Positions 9,093 through 18,138 of a DNA stretch of 64,000 nucleotides are shown here, piece after piece. Positions within the stretch are counted from its first letter, which is position 1. The number at the start of each line of letters is the position of its first letter. The notes under the pieces are model-generated. The model saw only the letters and a list, made by a program, of their open reading frames with translations. It ran no database searches and was not told the DNA's origin. Source of the DNA: Idiomarina seosinensis_A (lineage in GTDB: Bacteria; Pseudomonadota; Gammaproteobacteria; Enterobacterales; Alteromonadaceae). The DNA lies in assembly GCF_044797955.1 (NCBI RefSeq), contig NZ_CP085211.1, positions 1,550,001-1,614,000 of the forward strand, in the 5' to 3' direction. The position numbers were made by a program, and so were the translations under genes.

Positions 9093-9767
9093 CTATCCCA
9101 CGCTATAAGAAAGAATCCTGGAAATATGGCTACGAGGTAAGCCCGTCTGTTGATGCCAGTGATTAATGGCTGCCTGCACCTGATTCAGTCCTTTTTTACT
9201 GGTGACTGATGCATCCAAGAGCTTATAATTTGTCAGTGCAGTAATGACATCGCTGGATAATACAAAGCCATCCCAACCCAGCGCCCGCAGAGCATACTGC
9301 GAGGTATTACCACCAAGCCGCGCCCCATGCTTCTTTAAATAAATAAGCAAATCTGCTTGTTGGCTGCCAGGCCACTGGGCAAGAAACCGGCCAAAACTGC
9401 CATACTCGTCAGCTACTTCTACGATCATTCTGGCGTTGACCGGCACCGTCATTATTTTTTGAAAGTTACGCACAATACGAGGGTCTTGAGCTAAGTCTTC
9501 CAAAACCTCCGGCGGCACCTGTTGCCAGTAAAAAGGAACAAAGCCCTTAAAAGCTTCTTCAAATGAAGGCCACTTGCGGTCAATAATCTGCCAGACAAAT
9601 CCTGCCCGAAAAACGCAGCGCGTAAACAGTGACAGCACCCGATCATCAGGTATTTGTGCCAGCTCCTCATCAGATGCCACCCTGGGCATGAGTGCTAACA
9701 TCGCCGACTCGCCGCCTTTGCGCTCGCACGCCCGCTGATAAAATACCGAAAAATCAACCGTGGTCAT
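9093..9767 (-). CDS. DNA-3-methyladenine glycosylase I-like protein
   Basis: A 224-residue member of the Tag/methyladenine glycosylase superfamily (helix-hairpin-helix fold), expected to excise alkylated bases from DNA. Supporting segments are CVFRAGFVWQIIDRKWP near 50-66 and the helical C-terminal half with LGGNTSQYALRALGWDGF near 151-168. It differs from the classic 187-residue Tag in length and lacks its N-terminal zinc-binding cysteine/His pattern, so it belongs to a divergent branch and substrate range is uncertain. AAGG lies seven bases before the ATG. It begins 12 bases after the APC permease gene and probably shares its transcript. Confidence 0.78.
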   Translation of the reverse strand: MTTVDFSVFYQRACERKGGESAMLALMPRVASDEELAQIPDDRVLSLFTRCVFRAGFVWQIIDRKWPSFEEAFKGFVPFYWQQVPPEVLEDLAQDPRIVRNFQKIMTVPVNARMIVEVADEYGSFGRFLAQWPGSQQADLLIYLKKHGARLGGNTSQYALRALGWDGFVLSSDVITALTNYKLLDASVTSKKGLNQVQAAINHWHQQTGLPRSHISRILSYSVG

Positions 9768-9779
9768 TGCATTACCTTG

Positions 9780-11027
9780 TCAGGAAAAACTTTGTGCTGC
9801 TTTAAATATCAGGGTTCCAATTGATACAAAAGCCCCCACTAATGGTACCCAGCGCGGCAGTATAAAGTGACCCTGAGGCTCACTTTCATCAGGATTACCC
9901 TTTAACCACCATAAACTGAAATTAACGAACGCAAAAACTGACAGCAACACGACGCTGGTCGCATTAGCCAGTTCGGTCAGTTGAAACGAAACCGCTAACA
10001 AAGCCACCACAGCCGTTGAAAGTAAAGTCCCCACCCAGGGGGTTTTTGTTACACTACTGACCCGACCTAAAATGGTTGGTGCATAGCCTCTGTTAGCCAT
10101 ACCATATGCAACCCGGGCAGCCATAACAACTTGCACCAGGGCGCTGTTGATGACCGACAAAATACTTACCACGCTGATTAGACCGACCGCCCATTCACCG
10201 TGGTGCCGCACAGGCTCAGCCAAAGGCGTATTGGCATCCGCCAGGGTGTCCGGAGGAATTGCCAAAACCAGTGCTGTGCTAACGGCCACATAAAGTAAAG
10301 CGGTTAACAGTAGACTGGCAATTAAGGCTTTTGGCATGGTACGGCGCACATCATGGACTTCTTCAGCCATGTTGACCATATCCTCGAAACCAATGAAAGC
10401 ATAAAAAGCCAGTACTGATGCGGTCAAAATACTTAACCAGACACTGGTTTCCATTGCCGGAATAAACTGCCCCCACTCATAAGACGGGGTTTCTGGCATG
10501 CTAAGACTGGCTACAATGATGTAAATCAGCGTTCCAATTTGGATCAGGCTTATCAGAACAACTGTGCCAACGGCTTGCTTTACACCCCAGGCCGCAATTG
10601 CTCCAACCAGTAAGGTTACCCCCAGAGTTGCGAGCTTTGTCGGCAATTCCCAAAAATCGCTCAGAAAGTCAACAGTGGCGACCATCAGAGTTGCCGACGA
10701 AATCAGCCCCGTGGCAATGATTAACCACCCTACTAAAGCTGATAACCAGCGGCGCCCGAACGCTTTTTCCACATAACGGGCAGAGCCACCGGCGAAAGGC
10801 AAACGTGACGAAAGTTCGGCAAAAGCCAGAGCACTGAACAAGGCTAACAAGCCAGCTAATAAAAATGCTATCGGTGCATATAAGCCAGCGATACCGGCAA
10901 CTTTACCTGAAAGCGCATAAAAGCCGGCTCCTACCATAGTCCCCATGCCATAAAAAACCAGCAGCCCAAAACCTATTGAGCGCTGCAACTGCGACTGTTG
11001 GCTACTGTTATTATCAGAGTCATGCAC
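9780..11027 (-). CDS. APC superfamily amino-acid permease
   Basis: A 415-residue inner-membrane transporter with about eleven or twelve hydrophobic helices. The first-helix segment GMGTMVGAGFYALSGKVAG is the conserved APC substrate-binding region, and AFIGFEDMVNMAEEV near 215-230 matches the conserved region around TM6 and its following loop. It would exchange or import amino acids or amines, but the substrate cannot be predicted. The start is a GTG with a weakly placed GAGG about eleven bases upstream. It is followed after 12 bases by the Tag-like glycosylase gene. Confidence 0.88.
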   Translation of the reverse strand: MHDSDNNSSQQSQLQRSIGFGLLVFYGMGTMVGAGFYALSGKVAGIAGLYAPIAFLLAGLLALFSALAFAELSSRLPFAGGSARYVEKAFGRRWLSALVGWLIIATGLISSATLMVATVDFLSDFWELPTKLATLGVTLLVGAIAAWGVKQAVGTVVLISLIQIGTLIYIIVASLSMPETPSYEWGQFIPAMETSVWLSILTASVLAFYAFIGFEDMVNMAEEVHDVRRTMPKALIASLLLTALLYVAVSTALVLAIPPDTLADANTPLAEPVRHHGEWAVGLISVVSILSVINSALVQVVMAARVAYGMANRGYAPTILGRVSSVTKTPWVGTLLSTAVVALLAVSFQLTELANATSVVLLSVFAFVNFSLWWLKGNPDESEPQGHFILPRWVPLVGAFVSIGTLIFKAAQSFS

Positions 11028-11057
11028 AGCGTTAACGTCCTCTGCCGGTGACTGTTA

Positions 11058-11516
11058 TTATAGGTCTGAAGCGCGATTGCCTGTCTGAACCATCCTTTTT
11101 ATCTCGTTTTCTTCAAGGTCTCTGACTTCCGTCAGTAGCTCCTCTGCAGAATCAGTATCCACCCGACCATACAAATGCGAGTAAAGTTCAAGTACTTGTT
11201 CGTGAAGATCAACTGTTTCGCCGGTGATATACTCCAGACTCTGCTCTTTAAAAGGGGAGTCCGAGTGGCCGTGTTCTAAAATCGAGTGGTTATCGAGGTA
11301 GTCGTAGACCAGCGTACTAAGAGCTTTTTCATCAGAGCGCTTGATAAACTCTCTTATCTGACATTCTAAAGTACTTTCGTGGTCGGCCAGATAGTCCAGA
11401 AACATCCGCGCCCGCTCCTGATCATTTTGTTCTGATGCCTTGTTCAGGCGGTTTTTTAAGTTTTGATGAAATAAAGCTGTCCACTTAAGTACATCTTCAA
11501 TAGTCTCAACTCGCAT
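11058..11516 (-). CDS. Unknown helical protein, possibly ferritin-like bundle
   Basis: A 152-residue, acidic, almost entirely alpha-helical soluble protein with no signal peptide. It contains regularly placed His and Glu residues (FHQNL, DYLADHEST, DNHSILEHGHSD, DLHEQVLELYSHLYG), and its length and helix pattern suggest a four-helix bundle of the ferritin/rubrerythrin kind. A full di-iron ExxH pair cannot be established by eye. The ribosome site AAGGAG lies seven bases before the ATG. It sits between the retropepsin-like gene and the permease, 30 bases from the latter. I do not recognise a named family. Confidence 0.75.
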   Translation of the reverse strand: MRVETIEDVLKWTALFHQNLKNRLNKASEQNDQERARMFLDYLADHESTLECQIREFIKRSDEKALSTLVYDYLDNHSILEHGHSDSPFKEQSLEYITGETVDLHEQVLELYSHLYGRVDTDSAEELLTEVRDLEENEIKRMVQTGNRASDL

Positions 11517-11566
11517 CCAATTACTCCTTGTCAGTGTGAGCTACAACATTAAGTTTAGCAGAAATT

Positions 11567-12460
11567 TTACTGCGGTAATTCTGCGTGGCCTTTACCGCTT
11601 CGATAATCCAGCGTAACAACAAAATGTTTAAGTACGCCATAGCCCAGTAAGCCTTCGACCTCAACCCCACGGATCCGGCTGTGCTTAATTTTATAGCGCT
11701 CACCAAAATCGGCTTCGGCGCCGTCCATAGGAACCGCAGTGCTGATATCTTTTACCTTAAAAGGTCCAAAAATAACCGATGGCAGCTTAAAGCTGTCGGT
11801 ATTGGCAAAGCCGTTAACGCCCCGTGACCAGGTCTGAGTAAGAGCATAATCATCAAGCCAGCCCTGACGAGCTGCCAAACCTCGCTTAATGTAAACACCA
11901 CCGCTATTGCCGGTATCAAGAATCATCCAGACATCTTTTTCGTCATTAAGGGTAACCTGAATCAGCGGTGTGCCTGAGCCCTTCTGCGCCCGCATCGGAA
12001 GGTTCGCCACATCATCAAGGTTAAGAGCATCTCGCGTTGCAAGTCGCAGCTGTTTATTAGGGTAATCGAATTGAACAATAAAATTACGCAGCAGTGGAGC
12101 GCCAATAATTAAGGCATTACTGGAGTTGCTGAAGCTCGCGCCAACCAAATCGAGTGTCATATCCGAGTCAAAGAGCTTAACCGGAATACCCTCATAAACG
12201 GGTCGCCGCGATTTTTGATGGACACCTTTGACGTTCATGAAAGTTGAAATGTCATAATCCAACTCATGTTTTTTTAAAAATACTTCGTTAATAACATTGA
12301 GCTGGGAGCCGGAGTCAATAATTGCCCGGCCTTTAACACCGTTAACGCTAACCGTTATTTTGACGTGACCGCTATCTAATTCAAACGGTATCCATTCAGT
12401 AACACCAGCGCGGCTGGAAACGGTCAGGAAAAGTAACAAAGCTCCAAAAATAACGCGCAA
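11567..12460 (-). CDS. Exported retropepsin-like aspartic protease with two catalytic motifs
   Basis: A 297-residue protein with a short signal peptide (residues 1-18). Two retropepsin-type signatures are visible in the one chain: AIIDSGSQLNVI with Asp49 and WMILDTGNSGGVYI with Asp182. Each is followed by a hydrophobic-Gly segment (ALIIGAPLLRNF and GLLGYGVLKHF). Retropepsin domains work as dimers with one Asp each, so a tandem arrangement could form a complete active site in one polypeptide, as in pepsin. Substrate is unknown; the periplasm is the likely site. The TTG start at 12460 is supported by a perfect AAGGAG six bases upstream; no ATG is available near it. Confidence 0.83.
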   Translation of the reverse strand: MRVIFGALLLFLTVSSRAGVTEWIPFELDSGHVKITVSVNGVKGRAIIDSGSQLNVINEVFLKKHELDYDISTFMNVKGVHQKSRRPVYEGIPVKLFDSDMTLDLVGASFSNSSNALIIGAPLLRNFIVQFDYPNKQLRLATRDALNLDDVANLPMRAQKGSGTPLIQVTLNDEKDVWMILDTGNSGGVYIKRGLAARQGWLDDYALTQTWSRGVNGFANTDSFKLPSVIFGPFKVKDISTAVPMDGAEADFGERYKIKHSRIRGVEVEGLLGYGVLKHFVVTLDYRSGKGHAELPQ

Positions 12461-12560
12461 ACCTAACTCCTTGTTGGATTCGATGGTTTTACAAAAATTA
12501 ACATTTTACCAACAAAGAAACTAGCATTGTATTTTTGACAAGGATTTTCGTTAAAAACCC

Positions 12561-12971
12561 TTAAAAGTCTTTTTTCCGTAGCGCTTTTTTCTGCCCCAAC
12601 TGTTTTTTGCCGGTCAGTCGCTTTTCTTTAGCCGAACGGCTTGGTTTGGTTGGAATCCGCTTTTTTTGTACCTGGCCGACACTGCGGATAAGATCAATCA
12701 GCTGCTCCAGAGCCAACTCTCGGTTACGCACCTGACTGCGAGTTTCCTGAGATTTAATGATCACTTTGCCACTTTGCGTAATCCGGTGGTCGGCTTTTTT
12801 CAGCAACCGCTGTTTATAAAAATCCGGCAGCGAAGAAGCGTTAATATCAAAAATCAGTTGCGCCGCGGTAGCCACTTTATTGACATTCTGGCCACCGGCG
12901 CCACTGGAGCGAATAAACTGCCACTCTATTTCCGATTCGGCAATTTCAACCCGTTGTGACACTTTAATCAT
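12561..12971 (-). CDS. arfB: Alternative ribosome-rescue factor ArfB (peptidyl-tRNA hydrolase)
   Basis: A 136-residue release-factor-like protein. The GGQ motif that hydrolyses peptidyl-tRNA is at 26-28 within SSGAGGQNVNK. The basic, unstructured C-terminal tail (lysine/arginine-rich from about 103 on) is the part that enters the empty mRNA channel of stalled ribosomes. Length matches the family (about 140). It starts one base after the stop of the upstream small acidic protein, suggesting coupled translation. Together with the tmRNA gene in this window it gives a second rescue pathway for non-stop complexes. Confidence 0.95.
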   Translation of the reverse strand: MIKVSQRVEIAESEIEWQFIRSSGAGGQNVNKVATAAQLIFDINASSLPDFYKQRLLKKADHRITQSGKVIIKSQETRSQVRNRELALEQLIDLIRSVGQVQKKRIPTKPSRSAKEKRLTGKKQLGQKKALRKKDF

Positions 12972-12972
12972 A

Positions 12973-13212
12973 TTACTCGGCAGGTCCGATAAAACTGTCG
13001 ATTCCTTCTTCTTTTAAGGCATCCAGGGCTTCAGCCAGTGCCTCTTCTTCTTTTTCAAAATAATCTTCCCAAAGAGTTGAATTATTATTTTCATCAACAA
13101 TTTCTAAGATCCAGCCACTGTCTTCGGTACGATAAATGTCGATGTCCACGGTTTTTCCGCCGGCACTGTATTGCTGCGTATGTTTACTTTGAATAACTTC
13201 TTGTTCACTCAT
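12973..13212 (-). CDS. Small acidic conserved hypothetical protein
   Basis: A 79-residue acidic protein (EEEALAEALDALKEEG helix near the C-terminus) with a predicted beta-rich N-terminal half and no membrane segment or signal peptide. It lies one base upstream of arfB in what looks like a two-gene operon. Function is unknown. The divergent DUF748 gene starts 118 bases away, so the promoter lies in 13213-13330. Confidence 0.75.
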   Translation of the reverse strand: MSEQEVIQSKHTQQYSAGGKTVDIDIYRTEDSGWILEIVDENNNSTLWEDYFEKEEEALAEALDALKEEGIDSFIGPAE

Positions 13213-13330
13213 AAGGGGCTCTCTGTCGTTAATCCTGGGTTGCAGTTTAGCACTGTTTTAAGCCTCATAGCAGCCACTTCAATTTGCGTCTACACTATGC
13301 AGTAATGTCCACTCGAATAAAGGCCGGTCT

Positions 13331-15694
13331 ATGCACAGTGCGTCACTTAACTCGTTAGGTCATTACTTACGAACAAAATGGGTGTCTCCACGCAGGATCC
13401 GGTTCTGGCTGGTAGTGTTGGTTATCCTTTACACCCTGCTGGGCTTTTTCGGCCTGCCATGGGCTGTTCAGTACGTGGCAGAAGATACCGCTGAGAAAGA
13501 TTTTGACCGCGAGCTCAGCATAAAGTCAGTGCAGGCCAACCCTTTCACACTGACACTGCGTATCGACGGATTCGAACTTAAAGATACCGATGGGCAGCCA
13601 TTACTGAGCTGGGAGCGTCTGTTCGTAGATTTTGCCTGGTCAAGCATCACTAATCAGGCCTGGACCTTTAAAACGATCCGGCTTGACAACCCACTCATTC
13701 ACGAAGAGCGCTTTGTTTCCGGCGAAACCCGCCTATCCAAAATCATCGCTGAATCCAGCTCGCCGACAGATGCCGGCTCCAGTAAATCTGCAGCGTTACC
13801 AGCTGTGCGTATCAATCAACTGCTGGTAGATAATGCTAAACTGCGCTTCACTGACAACCTGACCAGCTCAGATGCCTCTGATAACCCTGAGCAAACCTCG
13901 CTGGTGCTCGAAAATATCCGCTTATCAGTGGAAAATTTTCTGCTGCCTGAGGAAAAATTCTTTCCCCTTAAGTTTAATGGACAATTAGCCCAAGGCGGTA
14001 ACTTAACGCTTGAGGGCGAAGCGCGAATTTTGCCCTCGCTTTCTCTTAAGGCCAGTACCAGCATCAGTGATCTTGTCTTACAGCAGGCAGAACCCTATTT
14101 GCAGCAGTTCGCAAAGGTGCAGATAGACAGTGGCGCACTCAGTGTAAACGGTCAGATAAGTACCAATACTAACCAACCCTTCCAGTTCCGGGGCGCCGGC
14201 CGCATTGAAACCCTGAGCATTACAGAAGGCTCTGAAGACGAGGCACTTATCGGCTGGAAACGCCTCCAGACCGACGCCATCGAACTGAACCTGGCGGATA
14301 AGCGGCTTGAAGTTGACCCGGTCCAAATAGAAGGCTTGGCCGGGGAAGTCATTATACTGGCCGACAAGACCACCAACTTTGGTAAACTGATGGTGCAGCC
14401 GCGTACCGATGCAAAAGATGAAAAAACAAACAACAACAAGCGGTCGGGTGACGACCAGGACGCGCCTTTTAAAATCGCAGTTGAGCGCATTACACTAAGC
14501 GACGGAACTGTGCAGTTTACCGACAACTCGCTACCCTTGCCATTTTCAACTCGTATTCACAAACTAAACGGCGAGGTGTCGACCTTAAGCTCAGCCTCCG
14601 CGGAGCCGGCACGGGTAACGCTGGAAGGTGATGTTGCGGATTACGGCCTGGCGACAGCAGAGGGGGTCGTCAATGCCTGGCATCCAACCCGGCAAACCAA
14701 AATCCAGCTAAGGTTTCGTAACCTAAAAATACCCGATTACTCGCCTTATACCGTAAACTTTGCCGGTCGCAAAATCGCCGGCGGCAGCATGGATCTTGAT
14801 TTGGACTACGCCATCGACGATAACCAGCTTGACGGCCAGAACAACCTTTTGCTGCATGATTTAAAGCTGGGGGAAAAAATGGCTTCCAGCGATGCCATGG
14901 ACTTGCCATTGGATCTTGCGATAGCTCTGCTACAGGACAGTGACGGGGTGATTGATTTAACTGTGCCGGTAACCGGTAATGTGGGTAATCCGCAATTTGA
15001 CCTGAGCCAAGTTATTCAGCAGGCCATAGGCAACGCTATTTCTTCCGTCGTTACAGCGCCCTTCAGTTTTCTTGCAAGCCTTGTCGGTGCAGAGTCAGAG
15101 GATCTCGGCAAAATTGAATTTTTGGCCGGACGCAGTGATTTGCTCCCTCCACAACGCGAACGTATTAACAAGCTGAAAGAAGCACTTAACCAACGTCCGC
15201 AACTGCAACTTGAGCTTGCCGGACCTTATAATCCCGACTTCGATAAACCGCGACTTAAGCGCAAAAAAGCGACTCAGGCACTGCAGAAAAAACTTACCGC
15301 AGAGGAACGCCAGGTTGAGGAGCCAAGCCTAACGGCAGAGCAAAATCAGGATATTATTGAGACAATGTTCACTACGTATTATCCGGATAAGAGCCTGACT
15401 GATTTAAAAGATTACTTCACCAAGAAGGCTCCAGAGTCAACTGATGAAGACGAACTGGATGCACTCTCTTATCGTAACTACCTGGCGGAACAAATTATAG
15501 CCGCGCAAACCGTTTCCATCGCAGAACTTAAAGCCGTTGCCAACGATCGCGCTGAAGCGGTTCGTGACGCACTGGCCAACAAAGATGCGGCAAGCGGCGT
15601 GTCAGCGCAACGGATAGAAATTAGTGAACCTGTAGAAGCCAAGCCAGGAGAAAGTGAACGCATTGCCATGGAGATTGGAATTAAAGCGGGTTAG
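13331..15694 (+). CDS. DUF748 (AsmA-like) membrane-anchored protein
   Basis: A 787-residue protein with one N-terminal transmembrane helix (about 25-47) followed by a long periplasmic region rich in short beta strands, as in AsmA/TamB/YhdP-like proteins that are thought to assist lipid or outer-membrane traffic. The DUF748 core is recognisable near 500-600 (LPLDLAIALLQDSDGVIDLTVPVTGNVGNPQFDL). The C-terminal 170 residues are charged and helical. AAGG lies about eight bases before the ATG. It is transcribed divergently from the arfB operon and converges with the chemoreceptor gene. Confidence 0.88.
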   Translation: MHSASLNSLGHYLRTKWVSPRRIRFWLVVLVILYTLLGFFGLPWAVQYVAEDTAEKDFDRELSIKSVQANPFTLTLRIDGFELKDTDGQPLLSWERLFVDFAWSSITNQAWTFKTIRLDNPLIHEERFVSGETRLSKIIAESSSPTDAGSSKSAALPAVRINQLLVDNAKLRFTDNLTSSDASDNPEQTSLVLENIRLSVENFLLPEEKFFPLKFNGQLAQGGNLTLEGEARILPSLSLKASTSISDLVLQQAEPYLQQFAKVQIDSGALSVNGQISTNTNQPFQFRGAGRIETLSITEGSEDEALIGWKRLQTDAIELNLADKRLEVDPVQIEGLAGEVIILADKTTNFGKLMVQPRTDAKDEKTNNNKRSGDDQDAPFKIAVERITLSDGTVQFTDNSLPLPFSTRIHKLNGEVSTLSSASAEPARVTLEGDVADYGLATAEGVVNAWHPTRQTKIQLRFRNLKIPDYSPYTVNFAGRKIAGGSMDLDLDYAIDDNQLDGQNNLLLHDLKLGEKMASSDAMDLPLDLAIALLQDSDGVIDLTVPVTGNVGNPQFDLSQVIQQAIGNAISSVVTAPFSFLASLVGAESEDLGKIEFLAGRSDLLPPQRERINKLKEALNQRPQLQLELAGPYNPDFDKPRLKRKKATQALQKKLTAEERQVEEPSLTAEQNQDIIETMFTTYYPDKSLTDLKDYFTKKAPESTDEDELDALSYRNYLAEQIIAAQTVSIAELKAVANDRAEAVRDALANKDAASGVSAQRIEISEPVEAKPGESERIAMEIGIKAG

Positions 15695-15784
15695 CCATGA
15701 CCCGCCAATCCATTAAACGGGCCTGGTATCATTCTCGCTACTAATTGCGAAGTTATTATGCTTTTTTAACGGCTACTGACATTC

Positions 15785-17743
15785 TTACACTTTAAATGTT
15801 TCTACCATTGACTGCAGTTCAGAGGCCATCCGAGCCAGCTCCCTGGTTGTTTCTGAAGTCTGTTCAATAGCCGTGGCATTCTGACTCGACATGTCATGAA
15901 TAGACTGGGTATTAGCATTCATTTCTTCGCTGGTCATACTTTGTTGTTCTGCGGCACTGGCAATTTGTGTACTTAGCTCAAGGATAGTAGCAACCGACGA
16001 TGTGATTGAAGACAGCGCCCGGCCCGACTCATTACCCAGCTTAGTCGCCTGCTCGGTATCTTTGCGGCACAGGTTCATCACCTCAACTGATTGGCGGGCG
16101 CTCGCCTGTAATTGCTCGATTATCGTAGCGATTTCTTGAGCCGATGTCTGAGTTCGCCCGGCCAGAGTTCGAACCTCATCGGCAACCACAGCAAAACCAC
16201 GACCTTCCTGCCCGGCGCGGGCCGCCTCAATCGCTGCGTTGAGAGCCAACAGGTTGGTTTGATCAGCAATACCACTGATAACATCAAGTACTGCGGTGAC
16301 ACCCTCGGCACGCTGAGCAAGTTCATCAATGGTAATTCCGGCTTGCTCAATTTTAGCGGCGACTCCGTGAATTTGTTCTACAGTCCGCGACACAACCTGT
16401 GCTCCACTGTCGGCCTGGGCCTTGGCCTGATCAGCCGCTTCACTGGTACTGCTGATATTTGCCGACACATCTTGGGTTGTCGCACTCATTTCATTCATGG
16501 CGGTTGCCAGTGAATCAGTTTGTTGTCGCTGTTCGGTTATCGCTGAACTTGATTGCTCTGCTGTAGCTGACAATTCTTCACTGGCGGCAGAAAGATTGGC
16601 AGCGCTGCTGGCTACAGTCGCTATTGAGCGGCGCATACGTTCTGCAAATGCGTTAAAAGCGCGCCCCAAATCGGCAATTTCATGATTGCCTTTTACAGGA
16701 AGCCGACGGGTAAGATCGCCCTCCCCCTCGGCGATATCCTGCATCGCAAGCGTCGCCTCCCGCAGAGGCGCTATTACAGCGCGCACCAGCATCCACGAAA
16801 TAAACGCCGCTAAAATTGCCGAAATAAGCAAAAATCCGAAGATAATCAGGTTCGCCCTGTCGGTAGTAGCAAGCAGTTCTTTTTTCTGGTCTGCACGAAG
16901 GTTCTCGGCTTCATTTTCAAGTTCACGAACCTGCTGCAGTAACAGCTCGTGCAAATCCTTTTGCTCAGCTTGAGCCTCGACAAATTGGAGGAAAGCATCG
17001 CGATAGTCGGAAAATTCTTGTCTTACCTCAGAGGCTATCTGTTTGCTGGACTCTCGCTCTGCTTGCGCAGCCATATCGGCTACCAGTATCAGAGCGGCCT
17101 CCAGCTCGTCCCGGACTTGTTTAACAGCTGAACTTTCCGGTTTAAGCTGAACATCCTTTTCATAACGGCGCGCTTCCAGTAAATATTTAATTAAGCGATT
17201 GGCCGCATCTGCCTCACGCAGCTCTTCAAGAACATCAGCAGCCGCTGCACCGTTATTAAGCAAAACCCGAACTTGCTGCTTTTGCTGTTCGCGGAAATCT
17301 TCCAGAACCTCGTCTGAAACTCGGGCTGCCTGTTCCATTAACAACTGCTGCTCTGCTGCCTGTTGATCAAGCTGCAGGTAGCGGCCAAAGTTTTTTTGAT
17401 AGGCAGTTAGGTCTCGAGAAAGGCTGGTTAACAACGCCTCATTTTGAGCATTTTCAAATTGTTGACTTGTTTCCTCGATTTGACCGCTAATTGTCTCGAT
17501 TAGATTGAGCACTTTCTCGGCATCTGAGGCCTTGCCACTAGATAAGTAATCTTGTTCTTCACCGCGCAATTCAAGGACATATTTCACAATTCGATTTGCG
17601 TCATCAGCTTTATCGGTGCGATCGATAACTTCGTTAAGCGCAAATATAGCGATAACTGCCAGTATTAATGTAACAACAAACAGCGCCGCAGAGCCCAAAA
17701 TAATGCGCATTCGCATCGTCAGACGATTTAAAAGGTGACTCAC
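15785..17743 (-). CDS. Methyl-accepting chemotaxis protein with HBM-type sensor domain
   Basis: A 652-residue chemoreceptor. There is a TM helix near 10-33, then a long all-helical periplasmic domain with two matching stretches (DDANRIVKYVLELRGEEQDY and DAANRLIKYLLEARRYEKDV), the hallmark of the helical bimodular (HBM) domain that binds small organic acids in McpS. A second TM lies near 300, then HAMP, then the signalling domain with the conserved hairpin NLLALNAAIEAARAG. No C-terminal receptor-docking pentapeptide is present. The frame is open to 17869, but GTG 17743 has AAGGA eight bases upstream and gives a normal receptor N-terminus. No che genes are nearby. Confidence 0.9.
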   Translation of the reverse strand: MSHLLNRLTMRMRIILGSAALFVVTLILAVIAIFALNEVIDRTDKADDANRIVKYVLELRGEEQDYLSSGKASDAEKVLNLIETISGQIEETSQQFENAQNEALLTSLSRDLTAYQKNFGRYLQLDQQAAEQQLLMEQAARVSDEVLEDFREQQKQQVRVLLNNGAAAADVLEELREADAANRLIKYLLEARRYEKDVQLKPESSAVKQVRDELEAALILVADMAAQAERESSKQIASEVRQEFSDYRDAFLQFVEAQAEQKDLHELLLQQVRELENEAENLRADQKKELLATTDRANLIIFGFLLISAILAAFISWMLVRAVIAPLREATLAMQDIAEGEGDLTRRLPVKGNHEIADLGRAFNAFAERMRRSIATVASSAANLSAASEELSATAEQSSSAITEQRQQTDSLATAMNEMSATTQDVSANISSTSEAADQAKAQADSGAQVVSRTVEQIHGVAAKIEQAGITIDELAQRAEGVTAVLDVISGIADQTNLLALNAAIEAARAGQEGRGFAVVADEVRTLAGRTQTSAQEIATIIEQLQASARQSVEVMNLCRKDTEQATKLGNESGRALSSITSSVATILELSTQIASAAEQQSMTSEEMNANTQSIHDMSSQNATAIEQTSETTRELARMASELQSMVETFKV

Positions 17744-18138
17744 TGATTTTTTCCTTAAATAAACCCGAGCAAAGCCGGCTAAAATGAAACACGCCCTTGC
17801 AGGTGTGCTGATGCATATAATGGGGTTGACCGTTTGAATACTTATACCCACAACGGTTTTTAGGAGCAATCGGTAAATTTAGCGTTGTTTTTGTTTGCTA
17901 AGAGTCGTAGTTCTCAAGGTATACGGGGCCTGCAGAGTAAATAAAAGACTAGAGAGTGGTCATTTTCAGTCGCTAAATTACGTAATTATACGTACATTAT
18001 TGTTAACCTCAGACAGTAACCTCCGGACACAAAAAGACTGCCTGCGCCGGAAGCAGCGTTTTCGGTTACCTTGACGAACAGAGGAAATACTACGAAGCTT
18101 GGTAGCGAAACAACTTTTTAACAAGTAGGTATTTAAAG
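17744..18138 (-). other. Divergent intergenic region without a gene
   Basis: About 395 bases between the chemoreceptor and the GGDEF-EAL gene. I see no RNA gene or convincing small ORF. It must hold both promoters. The only clear structure is a pair of TACGTA palindromes at 17979-17984 and 17989-17994, ten bases apart start to start, in an AT-rich stretch. I could not find a convincing sigma-28 (flagellar) promoter in front of the chemoreceptor. Confidence 0.6.

Noticed and set aside
15686..15705. Short hairpin GCGGGT-TAGCCATG-ACCCGC at the end of the DUF748 gene as a terminator
   Set aside because: Only six base pairs, overlaps the stop codon and is not followed by a T-run.
17744..17880. 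Sigma-28 flagellar promoter before the chemoreceptor
   Set aside because: A GCCG core occurs on the minus strand, but there is no TAAA-type -35 at the right distance.
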